Positions 8,776 through 17,560 of a stretch of 64,000 bases of DNA are shown here, one piece after another. This stretch comes from Verrucomicrobiaceae bacterium (GTDB lineage: Bacteria; Verrucomicrobiota; Verrucomicrobiia; Verrucomicrobiales; Verrucomicrobiaceae). How positions within the stretch are numbered: the stretch's first letter is position 1; each line of letters opens with the position of its first letter. The notes beneath the pieces are model-generated. The model was not told where the DNA came from. It did not search any database and saw only the letters and a program-made list of their open reading frames with translations. Made by a program: the position numbers and the translations under genes. The stretch covers positions 45,014 to 109,013 of the forward strand of contig JAIXZA010000174.1 of NCBI GenBank assembly GCA_027489965.1, written 5' to 3'.

Positions 8776-10125
8776 CTAAATGGCCCAGCCTTTGCGATAG
8801 GTCTTCGTGAGAAGTTTGTCGGCAGCGGGGTTGTTTTTGAAGGTAAAGGCTTGGGTATCCCACTCAAGAGTTTTGGGGTTCAGTGGGCGTCCGGTGCGTT
8901 GATCAATCTCGCCAATGGCTAGACGTGTAGCTACATTGCCGAGCTGCACGGTTTCTGACAATGGGCCAGCATAGTCGAAGCCGTCGCTGGTCTTTTCGCC
9001 GCCAAGACAGGCATCCACCCAGCGATGCCAGTGACTCAGTCCCTGTTCTTTTGGGTATTGGAACCCAGTAAATTTGTCCAGTGGATAGAGTCGCGGCCCA
9101 GCCACATGAGCCAGCACGAGGTTGCCTGTTTCACCAATGAAGATGGAGCCGCTCTTTGGTAAATCCAGGTTGCCTGGCATCTGAGCTAACTTGCGATCCG
9201 GGCGCAGTCCCCCGTCTGTCCAGGTTACCTTCAGCGTCTTGCCAGCGATACGTTCATTCCCTGGAAAAAGATATTCGATCTGCTGCGTGGTGGGCCAGAT
9301 GTGTTCATTGATGCCGCTGTTTTCTGCGGTGATCTGAATCGGTGCATTCAGGCCGAGCGCGGTAAAAACGGGATCAAGAATGTGACAGCCAAAGTCCCCC
9401 AAAGCACCACCTCCAAAATCCTGCCAATCACGCCAAACGAAGGGATGATAGCAAGGGGCATAAGCCCGCTTGGGTGCCACACCTAACCAGAGATCCCAGT
9501 TCACATGACTCGGCACTTTGGAACTAGAAGCAGGCGCTAACCGTTTGTTACGCTCATTGCCTGTGACTGATACCCAAGAGTGTACTTCTTTGATTTTTCC
9601 AATGGCACCTTCTTTGATTAGACGAGTCCCTAGACGGTACTCCAGTGCCGAGTGAATCTGATTTCCCATCTGTGTGACGACCTTGGCCTTAGCTGCCTCC
9701 AGACGCATTTGCCGCGCCTCCCAGACAGTGTGGGCCAGAGGTTTTTGACAATAGACATGCTTACCTCGGCGCATGGCATCAATGGCCACCTTGGCATGCA
9801 TGTGATCAGGAATACCGATGTTTACCGCATCAAATTTGTCCTCCAACTTGGCAAACATTTCCCGGTAGTCGGTGAAATGCGCCACATTGGGGAAGTCCGT
9901 ATCCACTTTACCAAAGCGGCTGCTGTCGATGTCACAAAAACCGACATACTGCACATTCGCATGAGCCCCGATGTTTTTGATATCGCTAAACGCCATACCG
10001 TCGGCACCAACGGAGACGACTTGCAGCTTAGAGTTTGGGTTGGCCGACTTTACGACGGCAGGGAAAGCAATGGCACTAGCCGCAAAAGTGGCCTGCTTTA
10101 AAAAAGATCGACGTGTCTTTGGCAT
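8776..10125 (-). CDS. Tat-exported Gfo/Idh/MocA family oxidoreductase
   Basis: A 449-residue NAD(P)-dependent sugar oxidoreductase of the glucose-fructose oxidoreductase family. The N-terminus MPKTRRSFLKQATFAASA is a twin-arginine signal (RRSFLK), so it is folded with its cofactor before export. The Rossmann part begins VVSVGADGMAFSDI near residue 36 (GADGMA in place of the usual GxGxxG) and contains FCDID and the QKP motif (YCQKPLAH), the family's catalytic/cofactor Lys-Pro. A bacterial-type C-terminal domain with GDFGCHILDPVF follows. It probably oxidises or isomerises a sugar or inositol in the periplasm. Secreted paralogues are very common in Verrucomicrobia and Planctomycetes. The substrate is unknown. 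Confidence 0.9.
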   Translation of the reverse strand: MPKTRRSFLKQATFAASAIAFPAVVKSANPNSKLQVVSVGADGMAFSDIKNIGAHANVQYVGFCDIDSSRFGKVDTDFPNVAHFTDYREMFAKLEDKFDAVNIGIPDHMHAKVAIDAMRRGKHVYCQKPLAHTVWEARQMRLEAAKAKVVTQMGNQIHSALEYRLGTRLIKEGAIGKIKEVHSWVSVTGNERNKRLAPASSSKVPSHVNWDLWLGVAPKRAYAPCYHPFVWRDWQDFGGGALGDFGCHILDPVFTALGLNAPIQITAENSGINEHIWPTTQQIEYLFPGNERIAGKTLKVTWTDGGLRPDRKLAQMPGNLDLPKSGSIFIGETGNLVLAHVAGPRLYPLDKFTGFQYPKEQGLSHWHRWVDACLGGEKTSDGFDYAGPLSETVQLGNVATRLAIGEIDQRTGRPLNPKTLEWDTQAFTFKNNPAADKLLTKTYRKGWAI

Positions 10126-10259
10126 GGCTTCACATACGAACTAACGTGCTTAATCTTATCCAATTGAGCTACATATTCATATGATACATGACATTTATGC
10201 ATGACGGTTGAACGCATCTTCGTTTGCGATGCTCAAAGACCTCCTCCATCATCTCGATC

Positions 10260-10730
10260 ATGGCTAGCATTACGACTGAAAAAATCCTCGCACACACCCT
10301 ATGGTTAGACACTGAAGGGAGAAGTGGACGCAAGATCGACGAAACAGGCATGAACCTTGCTGGGGCCATGCTCAATGATCTGAACCTCGCCAAAGTGCAT
10401 CTTGTAGGCACGACCATGACCAAAGCAAATCTGGCAGGCACCAATCTCATGAATGCCGACTTCAGCGGTGCCAATTTAGATAGCGCTAACCTAAGTGGCG
10501 CAAATCTCAGCGGTGCTGATCTCGGTGGCGTATCCCTGCGGAACTCGAATTTGAGTCACGCCAATCTCCAAGGTGCCGATCTCTCTGGAGCTAACCTCGA
10601 AGGTGCCAATCTCGAGAGTGCAGACTTCACAAACGCGGATCTCATCGCTGCTAATTTGAAACGTTCAATTCAAACAGGCATGATCCTCACCGGTGCCAAG
10701 CTGGCAGATACTCAGGGCATCGAGCGCTGA
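10260..10730 (+). CDS. Pentapeptide-repeat protein
   Basis: A 156-residue protein made almost entirely of A(D/N)LxX repeats from about residue 30 to the end, for example ANLSG, ADLGG, ANLQG, ADLSG and ANLES. Such repeats fold into a right-handed quadrilateral beta-helix. It has no signal peptide and should be cytoplasmic. The ATG at 10260 is preferred over an upstream in-frame TTG. Function is not predictable: some family members mimic DNA and protect gyrase (Qnr, MfpA), many others are scaffolds. It is transcribed divergently from the Tat oxidoreductase and ends at a shared bidirectional terminator. Confidence 0.85.
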   Translation: MASITTEKILAHTLWLDTEGRSGRKIDETGMNLAGAMLNDLNLAKVHLVGTTMTKANLAGTNLMNADFSGANLDSANLSGANLSGADLGGVSLRNSNLSHANLQGADLSGANLEGANLESADFTNADLIAANLKRSIQTGMILTGAKLADTQGIER

Positions 10731-10757
10731 TTTCACCCAGCCTGCTGAACAAACATA

Positions 10758-10791
10758 AAAAAGCGAAGCTCCGATAGGGGCTCCGCTTTTT
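10758..10791. terminator. Bidirectional intrinsic terminator
   Basis: A 15-nt left arm at 10758-10772 pairs with 10777-10791 around a GATA loop (one mismatch, one G-U). It is flanked by an A-run on the left and T-run on the right, so it works for both the pentapeptide gene (+) and the peroxiredoxin gene (-), which converge here. Confidence 0.9.
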
Positions 10792-10814
10792 GTTCAAAAT
10801 TTACCTGCGATACT

Positions 10815-11339
10815 TTACTTCAACCCGCCAAGCACCCGTTTGATGTCAGCGGCCTGTTCAGCCGTGGAGGCCGTTTTGTCATGCCAGACCACTTTGCCGT
10901 CCTTCACTAAGAAGCACTGGCGTGTCGCAAGATTCAGCAGACCTTTAACCATTTTCTCCACTTTGAAAGCCTCGACCACCTTACCTTCTGGATCAGCAAT
11001 GAGATCATACGGCAGAGTAAAATCCGCTTTGAATTTCTTTTGGGCTTCCGGCTTATCAAAGGAAACTCCCAGGACTTGCACACCATCCTTCGTCAAATCG
11101 GCAAAGGCATCACGGAGAGAGCAAGCCTGCTTCGTGCAGCCTGGCGTATTAGCCTTGGGATAAAAGAAGACCACCGTTGGTCCCTTTTTATAGACATCGG
11201 CAAAATTAACGGTCACGCCGTCTTGATTGATACCGGAAACCTCGGGGGCTGCATAGTTGACTTTTTCGCCTTCTCCGGCGTTGGCGCTGCCGAAGAGCCC
11301 GGCAAAGATGGCAGTAAATAGGCGCATGGTCTGTTTCAT
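10815..11339 (-). CDS. Exported peroxiredoxin, Bcp/PrxQ type
   Basis: A 174-residue thiol peroxidase. The ATG at 11339 is used because it gives a signal peptide (MRLFTAIFAGLFGSANA region), whereas the longer frame adds an unrelated 27-residue extension. The catalytic loop reads NTPGCTKQAC: peroxidatic Cys68 and, five residues later, Cys73, the arrangement of Bcp/PrxQ enzymes that resolve within the same chain. FFYPKANTPGCT and GVSFDKPEAQKKF are family blocks. It reduces peroxides with electrons from a thioredoxin-like donor and is predicted to be periplasmic or lumenal. Confidence 0.9.
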   Translation of the reverse strand: MKQTMRLFTAIFAGLFGSANAGEGEKVNYAAPEVSGINQDGVTVNFADVYKKGPTVVFFYPKANTPGCTKQACSLRDAFADLTKDGVQVLGVSFDKPEAQKKFKADFTLPYDLIADPEGKVVEAFKVEKMVKGLLNLATRQCFLVKDGKVVWHDKTASTAEQAADIKRVLGGLK

Positions 11340-11488
11340 GGAGATTTGTTGGATTGGCTTGAGGATAGGTAATGCCAAACGGCACGGACTGATTCGTTCT
11401 CGCGCCTGTTTTGGATGCAAGTGGTATTCCTTTCGTAATTCCCTCTCTTGCCTATGAGCCGGTCCCGTGTTCCATGGTCGCTGAATTC

Positions 11489-12304
11489 ATGTCTGTCGAT
11501 CTGTCCTCCATCGCCCTCATCGCCGGGAACGGCATTTACCCAGAGACCTTCATCACCGCAGCGAGGAAGGCCGGAGTTCAGCGACTCGTCGTGGCAGCCT
11601 TTCTCAATGAAACCAAACCCGAAATCGAAAAGCTGGTGGACGCCATCGAGTGGTTCCGAGTCGGGCAGCTTGGCAAAATGATCGCCTTTTTCAAAAAACA
11701 ACAGATTCAGCAAGTCGTCATGGTCGGACAGATCGCTCCAAAGAACCTCTTCGATCTGCGGCCAGACCTTCGGCTACTTATGATGCTAGCCCGTTTAAAA
11801 AAAAGAAACGCCGAGACCCTCTTTGGTGGCATTGCGGATGAATTGTGCAAAGACAGCATCTCTTTACTACCTGCGACTACCTTTCTAGAACATCTCATGC
11901 CCGCAGTGGGTCATGTCATGGGACCACAGATCAAAAAGCGGCGCTGGGAGGATGCTGAATACGGATTCAGTATCGCCAAAGAAAGCAGCCGGCTCGACAT
12001 TGGGCAGACCGTCGTGGTGAAAAATGGCACTGTTTTAGCCGTTGAAGCCTTTGAAGGAACCAACGAAGCCGTGAAGCGCGGTGGAGCTATGGGACGCGGC
12101 GGAGCCACGATGGTTAAGGTTTCTAAACCTAACCAAGACATGAGATTTGATGTTCCTGTCATCGGACCCGACACCATCCGGAATGCCGCCTTTGCAGGCG
12201 TCGATTTGATTGCCGTAGAGGCTGGAAAGACGCTGTTACTAGGCTTCGACGAGATTGAGCGTGAATGCCAGACCTCTAAAATCACGATCATTGCCCTTAG
12301 TTAG
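11489..12304 (+). CDS. lpxI: UDP-2,3-diacylglucosamine pyrophosphatase LpxI
   Basis: A 271-residue cytoplasmic enzyme that hydrolyses UDP-2,3-diacylglucosamine to lipid X and UMP in lipid A synthesis, replacing LpxH. Recognised by the N-terminal IALIAGNGIYP block, MVGQIAPKNLF, and the C-terminal domain with AVEAFEGTNEAVKRGG and GPDTIRNAAFAG. Length matches Caulobacter LpxI (about 280). Two ATGs, 11474 and 11489, are possible. The second places the start right before the first beta-strand and is preferred. It implies an LPS-bearing outer membrane. No other lpx genes are nearby. Confidence 0.93.
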   Translation: MSVDLSSIALIAGNGIYPETFITAARKAGVQRLVVAAFLNETKPEIEKLVDAIEWFRVGQLGKMIAFFKKQQIQQVVMVGQIAPKNLFDLRPDLRLLMMLARLKKRNAETLFGGIADELCKDSISLLPATTFLEHLMPAVGHVMGPQIKKRRWEDAEYGFSIAKESSRLDIGQTVVVKNGTVLAVEAFEGTNEAVKRGGAMGRGGATMVKVSKPNQDMRFDVPVIGPDTIRNAAFAGVDLIAVEAGKTLLLGFDEIERECQTSKITIIALS

Positions 12305-12315
12305 ACAAATTCCCA

Positions 12316-12334
12316 TTTGTGAGAATTTCACAAA
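12316..12334. promoter_or_regulatory. Short inverted repeat upstream of the Sel1 gene
   Basis: TTTGTGA and TCACAAA flank a 5-nt GAATT centre. This resembles a CRP/FNR half-site pair (TGTGA/TCACA) but with 5 instead of 6 central bases. It may be an operator or a weak hairpin at the end of lpxI. Confidence 0.3.
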
Positions 12335-12377
12335 AAAAGCGGTTAAGTCTTGATTTATTAGGCTTAAACCGGAAAAA

Positions 12378-14096
12378 ATGAACGCTCGCCCGATTTGTCG
12401 GGTCAATCAGAGTCCATTCATCCAACCTCATATGTTACTAACCGCACTTAAAGTTAAACTCGCCGCCATGGTCGCAGTCGCTGGTCTTGATACCGCCGAA
12501 ATGCCAGGGACAAGCGCAGAACTCAACAAAGTTCTTGAAGCCCTCGCCTCTGACCAGGCTGCTGCTCAAAAAGCAGCTCAGGACAAAACCACTGGACCTG
12601 ATGTTAATAAGTCTTTCAACGAAGCACTCGTGAAAGTTCAGGAACTGGCCAAAGCCGGTGACAAAGACGCTCAATACGCGCTAGCCCATTGGGGTGTGCT
12701 GAGTAACAGCGACGTCAACGCAGCCGTTGACCTTTACCGCAAAGCAGCAGCTCAAGGCCAAGTGCTTGCTAAAGTTGAACTGGCTCAAGTCCTCCTCCAA
12801 GCCGCCCCACAAGATCAAGAAAAGGCTAAAGAAGCCGTCAAACTGATCCAGGAAGCTGAAGCTGCTGACAACAAAGTCGCCCGCCGCCTACTCGCCAATC
12901 TCTACGTTTCCGGCGCACCGAATGTAGGCATTGAACAAAGCGTCGAAAAAGCCAAGACTCTTCTCGAAAAAGGCAGTACCGCTGGTGACGGCGAGTCCAC
13001 CCTCGGCCTTAGTCAGCTTTACGCCGCAGGCGTTCCAGGACTGGCTGCTGACGCTCAAAAATCTCTCGACTATTTGATCAAAGCAACCGAGCAAAAAAAT
13101 GCCGTCGCTATGAGCACCTACGCCGCACGTCTCTTTGACGGCGACACCGGTGAAAAGCCATTGGTCAAAAAAGATCCAGCTGCTGCCATGAAGATGTTTG
13201 AAGATGCAGCCGCTACCGGTTTCGCAGCTGCCAATCGTCTCCTCGGTGCCATTTATGAAAATGGTCTCGGCGGTAACACGAAGAGCATCAAGAAAGCCGT
13301 CGATTACTACACCAAGGCCGCTAACGCCAATGATGGTGAAGCCCTCTTCCGCCTTGGAAACTTCTTCGAAGCAGGCATCAAAGAAGGTGAAGGCGAAAAA
13401 GCTGAAGTCGTCGTTCAACAGAATGCCAAAAGCGCTCTCGACCTCTATCGCCTCGCTGCTCAAAACGGCCAAGCTTCCGCTTTCTACAACGTCGGTGTTT
13501 ATTATGAAACTGGCACCGTGGTGGACAAAGATCCAATCAAGGCTTTTGCCTTCCTCCTGAAAGCCGCCACCTCCGGCGTGCCTCAGGCTCAGTTCCGCCT
13601 CGCTGGTTTGTATCAGCAGGGCACAGGCACCTCACAGGACATCGTCGCCGCCATGGCTTGGTTTGACCGCGCTGCCTCCGCAGGCTTCGCACCTGCCCAG
13701 ATCGCTCTCGGCCAGATGTTTGAAACCGGTGCAGGCCTAGGCCGTGCCAACCCAGCCGCTGCTGCTCTTCAATATGAAGCTGCTTCAGAAGCTGGCGTGC
13801 CACTCGCCATGCTGCGTCTGGCTAGCCTCAATGAGCGTGGCCTGGCTAACATCAAGGATAACAAAGCCGTGCCAAACCTGGCTCGCGCTCTTGCCTACGC
13901 TGACCTCGCCGTTGACGCTTCCCAAAAAGCTGAAGTCGCCGTGAAATATCGCGACGAGCTGAAGGCAAAAATGAAAGCTGATGATATCGCTGAAGCCCAA
14001 AAGATCTACGACAGCAAAAAGAAATCTGATACCGCAGCTCCAGCAGCAGCGACCGATGCCCCTGCTGCCAAGAGCAAAGGCTCCAGCAAAAAATAA
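12378..14096 (+). CDS. Sel1-like (TPR-type) repeat protein
   Basis: A 572-residue protein, Ala- and Lys-rich, with about ten tandem Sel1-like repeats of roughly 36 residues from about residue 95 to 520. Recurrent blocks are AAxQGQ, LGxLYxxG and DxxKAxxxLxKAA. The helical repeats form a solenoid for protein-protein contacts. The C-terminus is a low-complexity Lys/Ala/Ser tail. The start is uncertain: ATG 12378 has a GGAAAAA stretch directly before it, while ATG 12432 gives a shorter N-terminus with a weak hydrophobic helix (LLTALKVKLAAMVAVAG) that might be a signal. The role is unknown. Sel1 proteins often act in envelope or secretion-linked signalling. Confidence 0.85.
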   Translation: MNARPICRVNQSPFIQPHMLLTALKVKLAAMVAVAGLDTAEMPGTSAELNKVLEALASDQAAAQKAAQDKTTGPDVNKSFNEALVKVQELAKAGDKDAQYALAHWGVLSNSDVNAAVDLYRKAAAQGQVLAKVELAQVLLQAAPQDQEKAKEAVKLIQEAEAADNKVARRLLANLYVSGAPNVGIEQSVEKAKTLLEKGSTAGDGESTLGLSQLYAAGVPGLAADAQKSLDYLIKATEQKNAVAMSTYAARLFDGDTGEKPLVKKDPAAAMKMFEDAAATGFAAANRLLGAIYENGLGGNTKSIKKAVDYYTKAANANDGEALFRLGNFFEAGIKEGEGEKAEVVVQQNAKSALDLYRLAAQNGQASAFYNVGVYYETGTVVDKDPIKAFAFLLKAATSGVPQAQFRLAGLYQQGTGTSQDIVAAMAWFDRAASAGFAPAQIALGQMFETGAGLGRANPAAAALQYEAASEAGVPLAMLRLASLNERGLANIKDNKAVPNLARALAYADLAVDASQKAEVAVKYRDELKAKMKADDIAEAQKIYDSKKKSDTAAPAAATDAPAAKSKGSSKK

Positions 14097-14147
14097 GCTG
14101 AAAATTGAATAAATTCGGCTTGTCAAAACAGAACAAGTCGCTAGTCT

Positions 14148-14183
14148 CCGGCTCCCCTTCATCAGGGGAGCCGGTTTTCTTTT
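14148..14183 (+). terminator. Intrinsic terminator after the Sel1 gene
   Basis: A perfect 10-bp GC-rich stem (CCGGCTCCCC with GGGGAGCCGG) around a 7-nt loop, followed by TTTTCTTTT. It ends 2 nt before the tRNA-Ala, insulating the tRNA from the Sel1 transcript. Confidence 0.93.
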
Positions 14184-14185
14184 CC

Positions 14186-14261
14186 GGGGCATTAGCTCAG
14201 TTGGTAGAGCGCCTGCATGGCATGCAGGAGGTCAGCGGTTCGAACCCGCTATGCTCCACCA
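14186..14261 (+). tRNA. tRNA-Ala (GGC)
   Basis: A 76-nt cloverleaf. Acceptor GGGGCAT pairs with ATGCTCC, the D-arm contains AGCTCAGTTGGTAGAGC, and the anticodon stem CCTGC/GCAGG holds loop ATGGCAT with anticodon GGC. The T-arm contains GGTTCGAACCC. The 3' CCA is encoded. It reads GCC and GCU alanine codons. Confidence 0.97.
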
Positions 14262-14367
14262 AAGGCAGCGTAAACAAAGCCGCCTGAAACCCTGTCCTTC
14301 GCGTGGTATTTGCATTCCCCCGCATCGTGGCCGATACATCGCGCCTGACCATCTACCCCGCACGCTT

Positions 14368-16008
14368 GTGACTGAATCAAGATCCCCTGAGCCAAAAAAG
14401 AAATCCTCCCTGCTAGGCCGCCTGAAAGCGGGCCTGAAAAAAGTCATCGGGCTGGGTGAAAAGAAAACCGCCGCCACTCCACGATCCAAGGCTGAGACCG
14501 AACATCATGTGGCCAAGATGTTTCCGCATACTCGAGGCCCTCGTGAGGACCGCCCAGCACGTGAGCCACGCTCAGATCGTCCCCGCCGCGAAGCCCCCCC
14601 ACGCGAAGACCGCCCACGCCGTGATGGCGCCCCTAGCGCTGATCGTCCCCGCCGCGATGGCCCACCCCGTGAAGACCGCCCTCAGCGTGGCGCTGGACGC
14701 GGTGGCCGCAATGAGCGTGGCCCTGGCCGAGATCGTAGTGAAGATGCGCCCGTGCGTGAAAACTACGCGCCAGAGCCACCGCCGCCCGCACCTCCAGTTC
14801 CAGAAGGCCCCTACCCTGAAGCTTTCCAGATCCTTGGCCTAGCCGACTCCGTGCTGGCCGCCATTCGTGAGAGTGGGTATGAAAAACCCACCACCATTCA
14901 GGAGCGCTCTATCCCGATCATCCTTGAATCCAAAGACGTCATCGGTGCCTCTCAGACCGGCACAGGAAAAACAGCTGCTTTTGCCCTTCCTACTCTCAGC
15001 CGCCTCGGTGCCCCTGGTAAATTCCGCTGTCTCGTGCTAGAGCCCACTCGTGAGCTCGCTGCGCAGGTCGTCGAGCAGTTTGAAAAATACGGCAAGCACA
15101 CTGGACTGCGCGTTCTCCTAGTTCATGGCGGCGTCGGCTATGACAAACAACGCAAAGGTTTGCAAAAAGGCGTGGATGTCGTCGTCGCCACCCCAGGTCG
15201 CTTGCTTGACTTCATGCAGGATGGTACGGCTAATCTGAATGACATCGACGTGCTCATCTTGGATGAAGTGGATCGCATGCTCGACATGGGTTTCCTGCCG
15301 GATGTCCGCCGCATTGTCGAGCGCACACCCAAAGCACGTCAGACCCTCTTCTTCTCGGCCACCATGCCGCCGCAGATCAAAAGCTTGGCAGAATTTGCAC
15401 TCAAAGATCCAGCCACGGTTGAAGTCGGCCTTCGTTTCTCCCCAGCAGAGACCGTGAGTCATTACATGTATCCCGTGGCAAGCGATCAGCGTCAGGAGCT
15501 ACTTCTAGCCATCCTTGGAAAGACGCACTTCGAAAGTCTGATGATCTTTACCCGCACCAAAGCGCAGGCCGATCAGGTCTTTGGAGCGATCCAGGAAGAA
15601 GGTAAGTACAAGGCAGCCGTCATGCACTCCGACATCCGCCAAACAGAGCGCGAGCGTGCCCTCAAAGGCTTCCGCAGCGGTGAGTTTGAAGTCATCGTCG
15701 CCACCGATCTGGCCGCACGCGGCTTGGACGTTAGCGGCGTGACACACGTCATCAATTACATGGTGCCAGAGAACTCTGAAGACTATGTTCACCGCATCGG
15801 ACGCACCGGACGCGCTCAAAAAGAAGGTGACGCCTACACCATGTTCTCGGCCGAAGAACTGCCCTATGTGGCCAGCATCGAGCGACTGATCAGCCAAAAG
15901 ATCGAGCGCCGTAAGCTCGAAGGCTTTACCTACAAGTACACCACCGTCCTCGACGAAGAGGACAAAGCCCGCGCCATCTTGCATGGCCGGAAGAAAAAGC
16001 GGCGGTAA
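14368..16008 (+). CDS. DEAD-box ATP-dependent RNA helicase (RhlE-like)
   Basis: A 546-residue protein from the GTG at 14368. The open frame reaches back into tRNA-Ala, so the upstream part is rejected. After a basic helix (KKKSSLLGRLKAGLKKVIG) comes a low-complexity Arg/Asp/Pro/Gly region to about residue 150. The helicase core follows: Q-motif region, Walker A SQTGTGKT (Lys201), PTRELA, TPGRLLD, motif II, SAT, and the C-terminal RecA domain with HRIGRTGRA. Motif II is DEVD (299-302) instead of DEAD. It unwinds structured RNA in ribosome assembly or mRNA decay. The disordered RNA-binding region is N-terminal, whereas bacterial RGG-type tails usually lie C-terminally. It ends at a strong terminator. 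Confidence 0.93.
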   Translation: MTESRSPEPKKKSSLLGRLKAGLKKVIGLGEKKTAATPRSKAETEHHVAKMFPHTRGPREDRPAREPRSDRPRREAPPREDRPRRDGAPSADRPRRDGPPREDRPQRGAGRGGRNERGPGRDRSEDAPVRENYAPEPPPPAPPVPEGPYPEAFQILGLADSVLAAIRESGYEKPTTIQERSIPIILESKDVIGASQTGTGKTAAFALPTLSRLGAPGKFRCLVLEPTRELAAQVVEQFEKYGKHTGLRVLLVHGGVGYDKQRKGLQKGVDVVVATPGRLLDFMQDGTANLNDIDVLILDEVDRMLDMGFLPDVRRIVERTPKARQTLFFSATMPPQIKSLAEFALKDPATVEVGLRFSPAETVSHYMYPVASDQRQELLLAILGKTHFESLMIFTRTKAQADQVFGAIQEEGKYKAAVMHSDIRQTERERALKGFRSGEFEVIVATDLAARGLDVSGVTHVINYMVPENSEDYVHRIGRTGRAQKEGDAYTMFSAEELPYVASIERLISQKIERRKLEGFTYKYTTVLDEEDKARAILHGRKKKRR

Positions 16009-16025
16009 TCGAGTCCACACCCACC

Positions 16026-16058
16026 AGCAGTCCCCACCACAGAGGGGACTGCTTTTTT
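16026..16058 (+). terminator. Intrinsic terminator after the helicase gene
   Basis: AGCAGTCCCC at 16026-16035 pairs perfectly with GGGGACTGCT at 16044-16053 (8-nt loop), followed by a six-T run. It lies between the convergent helicase and purD genes. Confidence 0.92.
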
Positions 16059-16064
16059 GTATCC

Positions 16065-17315
16065 TTATTCGAAATGCATCTGACCGATATCTGAGCGCCT
16101 CTGCAGGCCATCAAAGGTGACTTTGACAGATTCAGAATAGGCTTTATCTCGGGCCTCAGTACGAGTCGTCCCCTGCGCAACGATAGCTAGGACGCGTCCG
16201 CCATTTGTAGCGAACTGCCCCGCGTCATTCTTCTTGGTGCCACAGTGATAGACGCGAGCTCCTGAAACGGCTTCCAAACCACGGATGACATCGCCATTTC
16301 GAGACGTGGCTGGATACCCAGCGGAGGCAGAGATCAGGCAAATACTCCAGCCTTCCGCAAACTGCAGCAGATCACGCTGAAGTTCACCCTTAGCCGCCGC
16401 AAAGACATAACTGGCGAAATCACCGCGAACCATTGGCATCACAGCCTCAGCCTCAGGATCACCAAAGCGGCAATTGTATTCAATCACCTTGGGACCGTCC
16501 GGCGTGAGCATGAGACCAAAGTAGAGGAATCCACGATAGTTCAGATTGTCCTGAATCAGCCCTTTGACGGTTGGCTGCACGATCTCACGTTCGATACGCG
16601 CCATGAGTTCTGCATCAGCGAGCTGACGGCTGGCCACAGCGCCCATGCCACCAGTGTTTGGCCCTTGGTCATTGTCACCGATTCGTTTGTAATCACGAGC
16701 TGGCATGAGGATGTGATACTGATCGTCGCAGACAGAGGCAAACACGGAAAGCTCAGGCCCGATGAGACACTGCTCAACGACCAGATTGCCAGCACCAAAG
16801 ATGCGCTTTTCCATCACATCATTAATGAAAGCCTCGGCTTCTTCGCGATTTGGACAAACAGCCACACCCTTGCCCGCGGCTAAACCGTCAAACTTGAGTA
16901 CAATGGGGAATTCAGTGAGCGTTGCACGGGCTTCCTCAGCCGTCGCACACACCGTGTAGGTCGCCGTTGGGATCTGATGACGTTGGAGGAAATGTTTCGC
17001 AAAAGCTTTGGAAGCCTCAAGTTGGGCCGCCTCTTTCACCGGCCCCCAACATGGCAGGGCTGCTTCAGCACAGAGATTGGCCAATCCACGGCCTTTCACC
17101 AACAACGCTTCCTCGCCTGCCACGCAGAGGTCGATGGCATTATCTTTCATCCAGGTGATCAGCTCTGGCAGATCAGGTACGTCCACCCGAGTCGCTAGCG
17201 TCGCGATGGCGTCGCTACCAGGGTAAGCGAAGAGTTGGTGTTTTTCAGGAGATTCACTCAGAGCTGTGATGAGGGCGTGCTCACGTCCGCCTTTGCCAGT
17301 AACCAGGATTTTCAT
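16065..17315 (-). CDS. purD: Phosphoribosylamine-glycine ligase (GAR synthetase)
   Basis: A 416-residue cytoplasmic ATP-grasp enzyme joining glycine to phosphoribosylamine in the second step of de novo purine synthesis. Begins with the expected MKILVTGKGGREHAL. The ATP-grasp body contains FPIVLKFDGLAAGKGV, ARDYKRIGDNDQGPNTGGMG and YNCRFGDPEAE, all PurD signatures. Length agrees with E. coli PurD (429). It is not clustered with other pur genes. Converges with the helicase gene. Confidence 0.97.
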   Translation of the reverse strand: MKILVTGKGGREHALITALSESPEKHQLFAYPGSDAIATLATRVDVPDLPELITWMKDNAIDLCVAGEEALLVKGRGLANLCAEAALPCWGPVKEAAQLEASKAFAKHFLQRHQIPTATYTVCATAEEARATLTEFPIVLKFDGLAAGKGVAVCPNREEAEAFINDVMEKRIFGAGNLVVEQCLIGPELSVFASVCDDQYHILMPARDYKRIGDNDQGPNTGGMGAVASRQLADAELMARIEREIVQPTVKGLIQDNLNYRGFLYFGLMLTPDGPKVIEYNCRFGDPEAEAVMPMVRGDFASYVFAAAKGELQRDLLQFAEGWSICLISASAGYPATSRNGDVIRGLEAVSGARVYHCGTKKNDAGQFATNGGRVLAIVAQGTTRTEARDKAYSESVKVTFDGLQRRSDIGQMHFE

Positions 17316-17413
17316 GGACCATCATTCTTAGCGGGAAAGAACCTGACGCCAAATGCAAATCACATCTTGCCGAGATTCAGTCAGCATTCATAATGTCCCC
17401 CTCGCTACGAGAC

Positions 17414-17486
17414 GCTCCTGTAGCTCAGCGGTTAGAGCAGGGAACTCATAATTCCTTGGTCCTCGGTTCAAATCCGGGTGGGAGCA
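17414..17486 (+). tRNA. tRNA with CAT anticodon, most likely tRNA-Ile2
   Basis: A 73-nt cloverleaf. GCTCCTG pairs with TGGGAGC (two G-U pairs), discriminator A, anticodon loop CTCATAA giving CAT. Body sequence (AGCTCAGCGGTTAGAGCAGG and ACTCATAAT followed by CTTGGTC) closely follows the minor isoleucine tRNA of E. coli (ileX/ileY), whose C34 is turned into lysidine by TilS to read AUA. An elongator Met tRNA is the alternative. The 3' CCA is not encoded, unlike the tRNA-Ala in this window, so CCA must be added by the nucleotidyltransferase. Confidence 0.9.
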
Positions 17487-17560
17487 CTTTCTTTTCAGCA
17501 GCCAGAATGAGGGCGCGGCACTGGACAAAGGGCCGTGGCGACTGTAAAAGCGGTTCCTCC

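Noticed and set aside
14251..14367. N-terminal extension of the helicase gene
   Set aside because: It begins inside tRNA-Ala; the GTG at 14368 gives a sensible start.
17393..17560. N-terminal extension of the DUF1080 gene
   Set aside because: It would translate through the CAT tRNA; the lipoprotein signal peptide at 17561 marks the real start.
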